From the NCBI GenBank assembly GCA_033296885.1, contig MU864019.1, positions 1-64,000 of the forward strand: a stretch of 64,000 nt of DNA, read 5' to 3'. The notes under the pieces are model-generated. The model was not told the DNA's origin and ran no database searches. It was given only the letters and a program-made list of their open reading frames with translations. The translations under genes were made by a program, and so were the position numbers. The stretch comes from Triangularia verruculosa (Eukaryota; Ascomycota; Sordariomycetes; Sordariales; Podosporaceae). Below, one piece after another: positions 10,640 through 21,662 of the stretch (position 1 is its first letter; each line of letters begins with the position of its first letter).

Positions 10640-11442
10640 ATGCAAGGCCTTTTGCTCTCGCTCTCCCTGCTCGCCTCGGCGGCTGTCGGCGTCCTCGCCT
10701 CTGACGACCTCAAGATTGACGTCACGCTCCCGGTCGAATGCGATCGCGTTACCAAGAAGGGCGACAGAATCAATGTTCACTACAAGGGCACTCTGAAGTC
10801 CAATGGCGAGAAGTTCGACTCGAGTTAGTCCGGTCCTTTGCCCACCATCCTGGCGCCCGCGTCGCATGGGTGATGGCGTCTCTTGGACGAAGTGGTTGCC
10901 AACAGTAACTGACAATCCATGCGTATTTTAGGCTATGACCGCCAATCACCGTTCAGCTTCAAGCTTGGCGCCGGCATGGTCATCAAGGGGTACGTCCAAC
11001 GAGCTGGACTTGATAATCGCAAAAAAGCATGGCACTGACGACGGAACTATAGCTGGGACGAGGGTCTCCTCGATATGTGCATTGGCGAGAAGCGGACGTT
11101 GACCATTGGCCCAAGCTATGGTTACGGTGACCGCAATGTCGGACCCATTCCTGCTGGATCTACTCTCGGTACGTGCTTGCGTTCCCCGAAGATACAACTC
11201 CCACGTTGTAAATTCGCTGACTTTCCATCTTTGGCACTGCAGTCTTCGAAACAGAACTGGTCGGCATTGAGGGCGTACCAAAGCCTGAGTCGATTGTTAC
11301 CAAGTCATCCACCCAAGCGGCCGAGTCCTCAGCAAGCGCGAAGGTCGTCGAGAAGGTGGCCAGCGTCGCCAAGCAGGCTGCCGAGGTCGTCGAGACCATC
11401 ATTGCCGATACCGATGATACCCAGGAGCACAACGAGCTTTAA
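10640..11442 (+). CDS. FPR2: ER-lumenal FKBP-type peptidyl-prolyl isomerase (FKBP2 type)
   Basis: Four exons (10640-10823, 10932-10989, 11053-11168, 11243-11442) give 185 residues. A signal peptide (about 1-20, LLLSLSLLASAAVGVLAS) leads into one FKBP domain (about 30-130): INVHYKGTL, GEKFDSSYDR, PFSFKLGAGMVIKGWDEGL, MCIGEKRTLTIGPSYGYG and a short beta strand FETELVGI. This order and the VIKGWDEGL/GYG motifs define the family. The C-terminal extension of about 50 residues is Ala/Val/Ser-rich and helical, ending EHNEL, an HDEL-like ER retrieval signal. It isomerises X-Pro bonds of secretory proteins; FK506 binding is expected from the conserved pocket. Filamentous-fungal FKBP2 proteins commonly have this long tail. 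Confidence 0.93.
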
Positions 11443-12185
11443 GAGGATAATTTTAATTACGAAATGGTGTGTACATACTCTGAGAGGTCCAGAACGATGG
11501 CTGGGACAGTTCGTTGGATGCTGGTCTGGTGCCCGTCATGCCTCGCGAAGTTCTCTCAGCAGGCATTCGTCCCTGGCAGTGTAAAAAGAACACATTGATC
11601 ATGAAAAGCGGCATCCTACCGCTGTATGCGTGCACGGCGTGAAAGGAGAGATACCTTACCAATGTTGCTAAAAACTGACCAAAAAGGACGGACCGGGTTG
11701 CTTTTGTCTTTGTTCGTTCAAGCATGACTCAGCATAGATGCGGCAGACCCGACGGTTTGTGCAGTTGGGGGGTTCCAGAGGCCTTCTGATATCGGCGTGG
11801 GAGGTTTGTAAAACCGCTCTTGTTTTTTTGAAGCCAGGTTCTGGTCGTGGTCTCCAGGCTGGGAAGCAACATTGGCAACTGCTGGAGATCAGACGAACCA
11901 GCGTCGTCGCCCGTGGCTGCGCCTTCCCGTTAATAAAGTTTGTCCAAACGTTCACTCCACACCGGTTGTCGGTAATCATCTGCGAGGCCTGACCCGGCCT
12001 CATCCGACCTCCTCGTCTTCAGCACCACGAACGACAGCTTTCACCAATGGACAACCGTCAAACATAGACAGCCAGGCGCTCGCAACTCCGACGATATTGG
12101 GGCCCGGGTGGCGTGACTGGGGCCTCATACCTCAATCGGGTCGTCATTGCGACTGTTGGCTCTCACCACGACCTCCTACTATATC
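11443..12185. other. Intergenic region upstream of the TRK transporter
   Basis: About 740 bp between two plus-strand genes: the FKBP 3' UTR and the TRK promoter/leader. No coding signal or clear element seen. Confidence 0.55.
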
Positions 12186-14407
12186 ATGGCGCGTCGACGG
12201 AATGATTTTGCACAAAAATACCCACGGGTCCTGACCCTTGTCTCCCGTTGTCGTTCTTGGCTGCCACCGCTGAACTTCATTACGATTCATTATGCCTACT
12301 TCATCAGTGTCTGTCTAATCTCATCGCTAATCTTCTGGGGCTCAGCCAGTCCAGCTTGGAGCATAAGCTATATCGACAGCCTTTTCCTGGTCGTATCCGC
12401 TATGACTGAGGCTGGGCTCAACACGGTCAACCTCAGCAAACTGACGACATGGCAACAGACACTTCTATTCCTCCTGATCATATTCGGAAGTTCGATTTGG
12501 GTATCTATATGGACGGTACTGGCAAGGAAACATGCATTCGAGCAACGCTTCCGGGATGTGGTTCAGGCGGAGCGCCTGCGAAGAGCTAGTCACGGAGGAA
12601 GCACCCTCAGCCTGGCCAGGTTACCGCACCTTTTCTCACCTCGACGGCCGATCTCACCGAATTCGACCCATATGCGATCACCGGCTTACAGGCTTAGCTC
12701 CGTGGACAACCAGAACATATCGCCCCCCGAAGTGGGTGGCATTGGGAACGACAACAGTGCCTCGCAAGAGCCACCCTCAAGCCCAGCCCACATTGTCTTT
12801 GTGGAGTCCCATCGGCCGGATACCAGAGCACGTGAAGAGAATAGTGCGACCTCGACAGCGACTCAGCAGCCGCCCCCCGATAGCCGGCCAGTACGTCGAA
12901 GCGTGATCGCGTATGATGGGCCACAAGAGAGCACGAAGTGTGATTTCAGCATGATAAACTTTCTCGCCCATCGTTCTAGCAGCCGAAACGCTCAGTTTCA
13001 CGATTTGACGAGAGAAGAACGGGAACATCTCGGAGGCTGCGAGTATCGAGCGCTCAAGGTACTTGCTTTGCTCGTGCCTGCTTACTTTGTTTTCTGGCAG
13101 CTGCTCGGCTGTCTGGCCCTAGGTGCTTGGATCAACAATAACCAACCTGGACCGCCGTTGGGAAATGGCATAAATCCTTGGTGGCTCGGAATATTTAATG
13201 GCGCTTCGGCTTTCAACAACTCGGGCATGTCGCTCTTGGATGCCAACATGATACCCTTTCAGAACTCATACTTTGTTCTCATCACCATGGGGCTCATGAT
13301 TCTTGCCGGCAACACAGCATATCCTATCTTCCTGAGGCTCATTGTTTGGTCTCTCATGAAGGTTCTGAAACTGGTGACGGAGGATGACGAGCATAATACC
13401 CTCAAAGACACCCTGAAGTTTATTCTTCAATACCCACGTCGTGTTTATACCAACCTCTTCCCGGCCCGTGCGACCTGGTGGCTACTTTTCATGCTTGTTC
13501 TCCTGAACAGCATCGACTGGGTCGGTTTTGAGGTACTCAACATCGGCAACCCGGCTATCGAGAGTATACCCGCAGGATCTCGCGCCCTTGATGGATTGTT
13601 TCAGGCAATTGGTAGGTCAGGGGAAGCTTTTAGGAAAATTAGGCTGTGTTTGCCTGCTAATCTCCAAGTCCAGCTGTACGATCCGGCGGTTTCTACGTCG
13701 TCCCCATTCCATCAGTATACATCGGGTTGCAAGTCCTGTATGTGATCATGATGTACATCTCAGTGTACCCGGTGGTGATTACCATGCGACATTCCAACGT
13801 CTATGAGGAGCGCTCTCTGGGCATTTACATCGAGGACAAGGCGCCAGAGGTGGACCCAGAACAGCGTATACTCAATGGACAGCCATCCAGCAAAGTATCT
13901 GCTCAGGGTGGCATGTCTGCACTTCACCGAGCACTGAGCAGGACGATAACATGGCACGGCGTAGGGGCCAGACCTCCTCCATCCCCCCAACGACCCGAGT
14001 CACGCATCAGTTTTATTAGCCAGCAGATAAACGGACAGTTGGCTCACGACCTATGGTGGCTCAGTCTGGCGATTCTTGTCATTGTAACCATCAACACGAG
14101 CAACTTCATGGCTGATCCCGTCAACTTCAGCGTTTTCAACGTTATCTTCGAGGTCGTCTCAGCATACGGCTGCGTGGGCATAAGCGTTGGAGTACCATAC
14201 GACTCGTACAGCTTCTGTGGGGGGTGGCACCCTGCCTCAAAGCTCCTTCTTTGTGCAGTCATGCTGCGTGGCAGACACAGAGGGTTGCCAGTCGCATTGG
14301 ACAGGGCCGTTCGCCTTCCCGGGGAGGAACTGGAACAGGAAGAGGAAGAGGACCATCGGATCAGGAGGAGCATGGTGGTCAATCGTCGGGTCAGCAGCGA
14401 GGCCTAG
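12186..14407 (+). CDS. TRK1: TRK-type high-affinity potassium transporter
   Basis: Two exons, 12186-13611 and 13674-14407, over a 62 bp GTAGGT...CAG intron give 719 residues. I chose the ATG at 12186 because the frame has no ATG further upstream. TRK proteins carry four membrane-pore-membrane repeats, each with a selectivity-filter glycine. Visible are SAMTEAGLNTVNLS (repeat 1), GASAFNNSGMSLLDANM (repeat 2), the exon-junction AVRSGGFYVVP (repeat 3) and VSAYGCVGISVG (repeat 4). A hydrophilic cytosolic loop (about 130-275, Ser/Pro-rich) separates repeats 1 and 2, and TNVYEERSLGIY-like sequence (SNVYEERSLGIYIEDK) is the fungal TRK signature. It takes up K+ at the plasma membrane. It is convergent with polymerase kappa, 288 bp away. 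Confidence 0.93.
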
Positions 14408-14695
14408 TCAGCTCGACTGTGGCGTGACAGTGAAGCCGGAACCGTACATTGCTTTTGAATGATAACATCCAATACACCATGAGCAACTGCAATGTCTTGG
14501 CTTGGGTCCGATAGATAATCACGCATTTCTAGAGATTAAATAACTGTGCAAATCTTCTGGTATCTTAATTACATCGAGTACCTATTCACAAGTCCGTGGC
14601 TTTGTTTTCATCAGTCATCACTCGTCCACACCCTAGCAGCGACAGACTTGGCTATCATCTTTAAAATGGCTACATGCTTCTATCCAACGTGAAGC

Positions 14696-16690
14696 TCATC
14701 CAAACCGAAGTTTCTTTTGCCGGGGATCTACTAGTGTCGGCTGCCTTCCCCTCTTCTTCTCTTTCGTCTTTTTCGCTTCTGGCGCGGCCGTCTTCGTAGG
14801 TGAAGGGTTTGAAGCAGCCACCTGCTGGACAGTGTCTCGGATGGTTTGCCTTGAGAGACACAGGTCAATATGCTCATTGAATTGTCTTTCATCCGGCGTT
14901 TGTGGGCGATTGCATATTGGGCAATCCCAAAACTCTTCTGACGCCTCTTCAGCAGGCTGTTGTTCCTTCTTCGGATTCGGAAGTATTTCCTTGCCGTGCC
15001 TGTGGAATGGACTATCTGCACCTGAGCTCCGCTCTGCATGGTCGGCGGGGACATCTTCGAGTGCTTCAGGTGGCCACTCCTCCCATTCCTCCCCAATGAA
15101 CTTGGCCTTAGTTGTCTTGCTCTCGCCGGCAGATCCCCCGGCCTCAGCAGAATCCGATCGTCTTGGTCTAAACCCAAGAAAGGCCATGGTATCTGGCTTC
15201 TTCGTGCTGAGCAGATGTGTGCATCTGAGACCCATCAGCCGTAACTTCAGCCCGGGCACTTCCTGTTCCAGCTTGACGAGCATCGGAAGGGAGTAGTTGT
15301 ACAAATCATCAGCAAGACAGACCGCCTTTGGCGGAGCTACCTGACGCGTAAGCACCTCATACGTGTGCAGCTTGACTTTGATGCAGAGTGTACGACCTTT
15401 GCATTCAGCCCGCCTCATATCCTTTTCCAGCTCCTCTGCTATCCTCCTGAGTTGTTCACGTAACTGGGCTGGGTCATCCATGTCCCGGAACGTGCGCTCT
15501 GTTCCCACACTCTTGCGCTCGTACTCTTCTGCAGGCTGTATGTTCGTGCGCCCAAGTCCGAGATAACACCGCATGAGAAAGTTGTAGGTCTTTTCGCCGA
15601 ACAGTTTCTCGACGAATTGTCGCTGCGTGTACACGTCGCCGCAGGTGTTGATGCCAACAGCCCGAAGCTCGCGCTCTAGAACTCGTCCGATACCATTGAC
15701 ATGGCGGCAGGAGAGATCCCGCATAAACTCCATAATAGCCTCGCGGTTGCGCGGAAGAACGAATTGGCCGTTGGGCTTGTTCATGTTGGAGCAGATCTTC
15801 GCCAGGCGCGCATTAGCTGCAATGCCCGCAGACACAGTGATGCGTGTCTTCTCATGGATCTCCTTTCTCATTTGGGACACCACGTCGGCGGCTCCCATGC
15901 CGTGATCGATACAGTACTGAGTGATATTGAGATATGCCTCGTCGATGCTGGCGCTTTCAAACCGGGGGTCGTAGTCTGCCAGGATCTCACGCACTTCGGC
16001 CGCCTTTGCGTTGTACTTGTCGAAATTGAGAGGGAGTAGGATGAGCTGAGGACAGAGTTTCTTTGCCACAAAGCCAGCCATCCCGCTGCGGCATCCAAAT
16101 TTGCGGGCAACATAATTGCAGGTTGTGAGGACGCCCCCGCCCACGGCAAAGGGTAGGTCCGCGAGCTCAGGACGGTCCAGCTGTTCGACTGCGGCGTAGA
16201 AGGCATCGCAATCGAGATGGACGATGTGCTGGGTGAGATCACGCGATGCTTCAAACTGAGCGAGCAATGTATCCGCCGCCTTGAGTTCGCGAGTGAGGTC
16301 TAGCTTCTCAAGTTGCCGCTTTTTGGCAAGAATTTGATCTATCTTCACTGTGAGGGCCTTGTCCCGTTCTTCTTCACGGTTGAAGAACTTGGAGCCCTTG
16401 GAGGCATTGTAAATTATCTCAGCGACCTAATCGTTGCAGTTAGTAGTGCAAAGGCGCACCCCTCGAGAGAGTATCAAAGGCTCGAAGCCTACCTTGGACT
16501 GATCAACCTTGTCCTGGCCAGCTTTCGTCAAAGACGGGCCAAGAAGTGAGTATTTTAGCGATGCCAGATCAGATCCAGAAGCTTCATCAGCGTCCGCACA
16601 GTTGGGCTGTGCTATCCGGTCCTCGACTGTCTCATCTGATTCTGGTGCATGCAGCCCATTTTGTTGTTGTGGCAGCTCTCCCGAGGTCAT
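14696..16690 (-). CDS. POLK: DNA polymerase kappa (Y family, DinB type)
   Basis: Two exons, 16493-16690 and 14696-16426, over a 66 bp intron give 642 residues. It is an error-prone translesion polymerase. The palm motifs are intact: HLDCDAFYAAVEQLDRPEL (metal-binding Asp and the steric-gate region) and FESASIDEAYLN with the catalytic Asp-Glu pair. KPNGQF and the helix-hairpin-helix VNGIGRVLERELRAVGI follow, then the little-finger region. Near the C-terminus (about residue 580) lies FWDCPICNRPQTPDERQFNE-HIDLCL, a C2HC UBZ-type ubiquitin-binding zinc finger, and a basic tail that could be a nuclear signal or PCNA-contact region. The N-terminal KAGQDKVDQSKVAEIIYNAS segment is characteristic of kappa rather than eta or iota. 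Two ACGCGT boxes lie just upstream. Confidence 0.93.
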
Positions 16691-17050
16691 CTTGAAATGT
16701 CAACTAGGTGGCGTGGACTTTTCGGAGCTAAATAAAACATTTCATGTCAATTCAGCAGCATGAGTGCTGGTCGTTATGAGCAAGGCTGATCTTGCTGGAA
16801 AGAGAGGTTGGTTGGCATGCGACGCGTAGCGGGGGATCAAATAAGGGACGCGTCGGCTGAGCCTCACGTCAGCGCCGCCAAATCACGGGATGCCAAGACT
16901 CTTACCCTGACAAAGACTTGGACGACTTGGCAGGGAAGAACTAGGTACTACAACTGATGTCAAAAATCTCCGAGATTTTGGATAGGTCTAGTTATGGATG
17001 GGTAGTTGATAGATCTCTCCAATAGGGTCAGCACCCCCAGTGACTCGGGA
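16691..17050. other. Polymerase kappa promoter region
   Basis: Between the polymerase kappa start (minus) and the 3' end of the tannase-family gene (minus). Apart from the paired ACGCGT boxes and a TCACGTCA sequence near 16864, nothing coding was seen. Confidence 0.6.
16822..16853. promoter_or_regulatory. Two ACGCGT (MluI cell-cycle box) motifs
   Basis: ACGCGT occurs at 16822-16827 and again at 16848-16853, about 130-165 bp upstream of the polymerase kappa ATG (16690). ACGCGT is the MCB element bound by MBF (Mbp1-Swi6 type factors), which drives G1/S genes for DNA synthesis and repair in fungi. A perfect pair spaced 26 bp apart next to a DNA polymerase gene is suggestive. Confidence 0.5.
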
Positions 17051-18659
17051 CTACTGACAGAAAAAGCTCTCTGCTACATCTGGATTCCCGCTACCCTTAT
17101 ACGTCTGCCTCTCAGGAAACGGACACAAAGGCCTCTGTCTTAAAACCCCAGAGGCCGGATCTGCCTGGCTCTTCCACGTCGTTGCAACAAGCTCATCCAC
17201 CGCTGTGCCGGTTTCCACCCACGCCATCAGAGCCAGCAAGGCATCATGCTTGGAATCTTCAAACCCTGGCGTGGAATAAGTTGACGTACTCAGCCTTCCC
17301 TGGGAGCCCGCGCCAGCAAAGTACCAAGGTGCATCGACCACAGTTCCCGTGACATGCTGAAGACCAGGAACCTCGAAATATCTAAACCAGTCTCGCAGAG
17401 TCCCAATACCTCCCATAGCCCGTGTAACCCGCTCATAGAAGAGTTTGGAGCTCCCGGGAGGGATCAGGGCATCGGCGGCCCCGTGGTACATGAGTATCTT
17501 TCCACCTCGCTCTTTCAGCTCAGTCATGTCATACCCATCAGCGGTACAGTTTCCCGGGTCCACCTCGTCAGCTTGCCACACGATGCTGTCATTCCACTGC
17601 GTCCAATGCCAGTCGGGGTTGTCGTACAGAAAGTACTGGATATAGGCGTCTCCAAACGGTGTCGGAGCTGCCCCCCCGAGTAGAAAGCTCCATTGAGCCT
17701 CAGAGCTGAGCCCCATGCCCGGAAACGCAAGCTTCCCTTCGGCGTAGAAACCACTGTAGACATTGCGGATGGTCTCTTCCTGTTCCGCCGTCAAGCATGC
17801 CGAGGGGATGTCTCTGCAGAATTGCTGCACAATAACGGCGCAAGGGTAAAGCTACACAAATCGGGATGGCTCACAATTCCATCTTTGAGGCCATCCACTT
17901 CGTCACACTGTCGAATGACTTCGTTTGCGAGTGTCCCAAAGAACGAGGGGTCGACGCGCCTTTTGTCTGTCACAGGAAGGTTGTACAGGGCGACCTTGGT
18001 TGACCACGTCTGTAGGTGGCTTGTGTACCATGCCGGAGCTCCAATAAGAAGCCCATCAAAACTTGCTGGTGAGATCTGTGCTTCCTTCAGCCCTTGCCTC
18101 CCGCCGGTGGACGCACCCGAATAATACGAGTAACTAATCCGTTCGCCATAGTAAGCCTCTGTCAATCTCTTGGCCAGCTCCACTGACCCGTGCATCGCAC
18201 GGTAACCAAAGTCCTTCTTCCTCTCCTGGTTGTTCAGAGCCCAAGTGAGATCAACCGCAGACGAGTTGTGGCCTGTGTCGGTCGACATCACGGCATGGCC
18301 ATAACGAACGCCTGATCCCATGTCTAACCAGTTGATGCCGCCCGAAAAGGCACCATTGCCCACTGCTAGGAATCTCGAGTTCCATTGAGTAGGAAGAAAA
18401 AGTCCGAAGCGATAGTTGGATATTTCAGAGCTCGAGACGTTGATAATGAGAGCACAGAGTTCCGGGAGATTGGTAGGAGCTATAGGGTATGCTAGATTTG
18501 CAGTCCCTTCACCGTATGAATGTCCACTGGGGACAGAAACTGCCGAGACAACCTGGGCGGAGACATCGAGAACATCATTGAATGCTTCAACATTGCAGGG
18601 CCGAGAAGCCGCAAGCAGCGTTGAGGCAGGAGACCAACGAAAAGATCCTTGATATTCAT
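17051..18659 (-). pseudogene. Tannase / feruloyl esterase family gene with two frameshifts
   Basis: The family hydrolyses ester bonds of gallate or ferulate and is secreted. Reading from an ATG at 18659, a signal-peptide-like start (MNIKDLFVGLLP) is in a different frame from the next segment (STLLAASRPCNVEAFNDV...), implying a lesion near 18620-18634. A second frame change lies near 17795-17830, in a short C-run, between ...APLLCSNS and ...SACLTAEQEE. Neither gap is long enough for an intron, and both act like loss of one base; restoring both would make the length divisible by three (about 536 codons), normal for the family. The nucleophile motif GASTGGRQ, acid region GAADALIPPGSS and QHVTGT histidine are present. 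The Cys usually flanking the Ser and the one after the His in CS-D-HC tannases read Ala and Val. Either a recent pseudogene or two assembly errors. Confidence 0.75.
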
Positions 18660-19262
18660 TTTAACAAGCTGTTGCAGGAAGAAAAGGTGATGCCAAGTAG
18701 CATCTCATGCTGATCGCCTGCCATGATGTGGGAGGGACTGGGTGGTATTGTACATACGTTCCCCTCTTGCAAGGCTTCTCGGCAAAATGGGGAGGTTGCC
18801 TCCACCAAGCGCGGGAATATGTCGAGGCGCTGTCATCTGGTGCTCAGTCTTAGCTCCTAACATGCAGAGTTGTCAGCAGCCTTCATGCTCAACGATCTTC
18901 GTCATTGCAATGTCAATGTTAGACATGGACACGGCCAAGAAGGGAAAGCCTCGAGAAAGTTGTGGACATGTCCCGCTCAAATTGTGGTGGGGTCTGAATA
19001 ATAATCAGACGCGAACGCACTGACCAAGCACTTAAGATAGACGCGTGTGGTCGCGGCACAGTCGCGTCCAGCCTCCCCTTCAAATTGATGGCTGTTTCCG
19101 TCTTCCTTTATTCGAAGTCGTTCCACTCGTGGTTGGTCACTGAAGCAACCTCCACTTGCTTTTGGTGATATTTGTACCAATATTCTAGCATTGTTATTCT
19201 CAAACCCCCAATTGATCTCGATATCTTGAATCATCCCAGCTCTTCAATCACCGGCGGTCAAA
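18660..19262. other. Divergent intergenic region
   Basis: About 600 bp between the tannase-family relic and the CxxC-protein gene. No coding or clear regulatory signal recognised. Confidence 0.55.
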
Positions 19263-20043
19263 ATGGTCATCAAGCGCAAAAGATCCGACTCGCACTTGAA
19301 CTCTTTCAGCTCAGCCCTTGCATCACCACCTCGAGCGAGCAGCTTCAACTTCGATGCCATCTGCGCAATGGACACGGCTAGGCGCGGATTCTTTTCGCCC
19401 CGTCTTCCAACTTCCTCCCACATGCCCGGCCGCACCATGAAGCGCTTCCGTGACAACAGACCATCCGAGGAGATTATCCACCGTACGTGCGGCCGTTGTT
19501 TTTGGTGGACATTTTTGGACACATTGACTTATCTCTTTTCGTCATGCAGAACACACCCTCAACCTGTTATTCTCCGCACAACAACAACAGCAGCGCCAAG
19601 CGTCACCACCACCCCAAGTCCAAGTCACCGAATCCACTCCAGGCCAAGCGCAACCTGACCAACACCAACGTTCCCTTCACAGCTTCTGGAAGCTACCCAC
19701 ACGAACTGCCGCTCCTCCGTCCTCATCACAAACGTCATTGGCCTCCTCACCATGTCCGGTTGCAATGCCCGCCTTTCCGGCAGCGGCTTCCACAACATGT
19801 GATGATTGCGGTGCTGGGCTGGTAGGATCAGGGGCTGGTGGCGGTCAGGATGAGATGATGATGGATGTAGACGGGTGTGTGGAAGCGGAAGAGCACGTGT
19901 GCGGTGCGTGCGGGAAGACTGTATGTTTCAGCTGCTCGGTCAGCAATCTTGGGGAACACAGGCGGTGTCTGGCTTGCGCTGGGAGACGAGACTGGGGGAC
20001 GTCGAACGGTGCCAGCTGGACGCAAGGTGTTGGTGTGTGCTGA
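19263..20043 (+). CDS. Hypothetical protein with CxxC pairs
   Basis: Two exons, 19263-19482 and 19550-20043, over a 67 bp GTACGT...CAG intron give 237 residues. The basic N-terminus (MVIKRKRSDSHLNSFSS) leads to RTMKRFRDNRPSEEIIHQHT and NLLFSAQ, then a Gln/Pro/Ser-rich stretch. The C-terminal third has Cys pairs that could bind zinc: TTCDDCG, HVCGACGKTVCFSC and RRCLAC. I do not recognise the family. The layout (KRFRDNRPSEE...TLNLLFSAQ plus C-terminal cysteines) looks like a conserved fungal protein of unknown function, possibly nuclear given the N-terminal basic cluster; that is inference. Confidence 0.75.
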
Positions 20044-20583
20044 TGGCTTGATCGATGTGTGGTGATGGATTGGTTGGCATTTGAATTATTCGTGGGTTCT
20101 TTGAAGGACTCGGAAGCATACTATTGGCGTCTCGGAGCTTGAATTGTATATATACCTAGGTATGTCTTTTGTGCTAGAATGGGGTTGGTGGCTGATACCT
20201 GGGCCGTGGCGGGGGACTGTTGGTTAAATGGCGTTTGTGGTTTGTTGTCTGTCAAAGGTTAACTGAACCTGGCACATTGTAACAGATATTGGGCTTCTTT
20301 ACAAAGTGAAATGGTAGAATTTACTATTCCCAAACAAGGCACATACATGCCTTGCTCCGTATACTGCATGAGATGCAGCTGAAGGCGGGTGTTAGACGTC
20401 AGTGCGGGGCAGAGCTCTACTAAGTGGCATGCTCCAGTACCCCGCCCAGCCGACCCAACCCATCCAGCTCTTAAGGTCATTATTGCTTCTCCCATCCCAT
20501 CCCCATAGGGAGCAGCCACTCAGCCTGTTCGAATTCTTTGTCTTGACCTGAAATCTCCCCTGGTCCAGAACACCTTAACTAAT
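20044..20583. other. Intergenic region
   Basis: 3' UTR of the CxxC-protein gene and promoter of the MEMO-like gene. A TATATATAC sequence near 20147 is the only notable element; no gene supported. Confidence 0.55.
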
Positions 20584-21662
20584 ATGGCAACACGGGATGC
20601 TAGTCACGCCGGATCCTGGTACGACGATGACGAAGAGGTGCTGTCATCACAGCTCGACGAATTCTTGAGCCGCGTGCCTGATCAACTGGATGATAATGGT
20701 CTCCCTGTGCCTGGGGCCAGAGTGATCATAGCTCCGTAAGTCTCGTAACATTGATGTGATCTGTTCACGATGTTGACTCTCTCTGAAGCCATGCTGGTTA
20801 TTCATATTCCGGCCCTTGCGCGGCCTGGGCTTACAAGGCCCTTGACCTCAGTGCGGCGAAACGGGTCTTCATTCTCGGGCCATCTCATACATATTACCTT
20901 CGAGGATGCGCGTTGACCACATTCAGCAAATATGCCACGCCATTCGGAGATCTGGTGGTGGACAAGACCACGATAAACGAGCTGAGACAAACGGGCAAGT
21001 TCACAGATATACCCGCTCGCCGAGACGTTGATGAACATTCCCTGGAGATGCATATCCCCTTCCTCTGGAAAAGACTGGAACAGACATTCGGAGACGACAG
21101 CGCAAAGTATCCGTCCATTGTGCCAATCCTTGTTGGCGACGGATCCGCCGGGGAGGAGCAAGCCTTTGGGAGGTTGCTGTCGCCATACCTGAAGGATCCC
21201 ACTACGGCCTGGATTGTCTCGTCCGACTTCTGCCATTGGGGCTCCCGCTTTAGCTACAGACCTCATTTTTCCGACGGGGCGATTCGTGACATGGACGCGC
21301 CGCGGTCCAAGGGGGCGAGACACGAGGTTCTGAAAGTCACGCCGCCAGATTGGAGCAAGCTGGGAGTTAGTTCTGGGGAGCCGGAGATTCACGAGGTTAT
21401 CAAGGCGTTAGACCAGCTGGCTATGGACGCGGTAGAGTCTGGTGAACATGACCAGTTCTATAAGGTGATTCAGGACAGCCACAATACCGTCTGTGGAAGG
21501 CATCCCATTGGTGTGATCATGGCGGCTTTGGAAGCTGTTGAGAAAGACGGGCAGGCGGAAGGGAAAGGGAAGTTCAAGTTTGTGCAGTACCAGAGGAGCA
21601 ATCTGGTCAAGAAGAGCTTCGACTTCAGCGTAAGCTATGCTTCTGCTTATGCAGTGGTCTGA
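20584..21662 (+). CDS. MHO1: MEMO1-family protein
   Basis: Two exons, 20584-20735 and 20789-21662, over a 53 bp GTAAGT...AAG intron give 341 residues, slightly longer than human MEMO1 (about 300). The family is related to extradiol dioxygenases and binds metal through conserved His and Cys. The family blocks appear in order: ASHAGSWY at the N-terminus, IIAPHAGYSYSGPCAAWAY (about 49-67), VFILGPSHTYYLRGCA, ATPFGDL, VDEHSLEMHIPFL, SSDFCHWGSRF and CGRHPIGV. Yeast Mho1 is a poorly characterised homologue; animal MEMO has been linked to receptor signalling and copper binding. The insertion around residues 215-240 (RDMDAPRSKGARHEVLKVTP) is larger than in animals. Confidence 0.92.
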
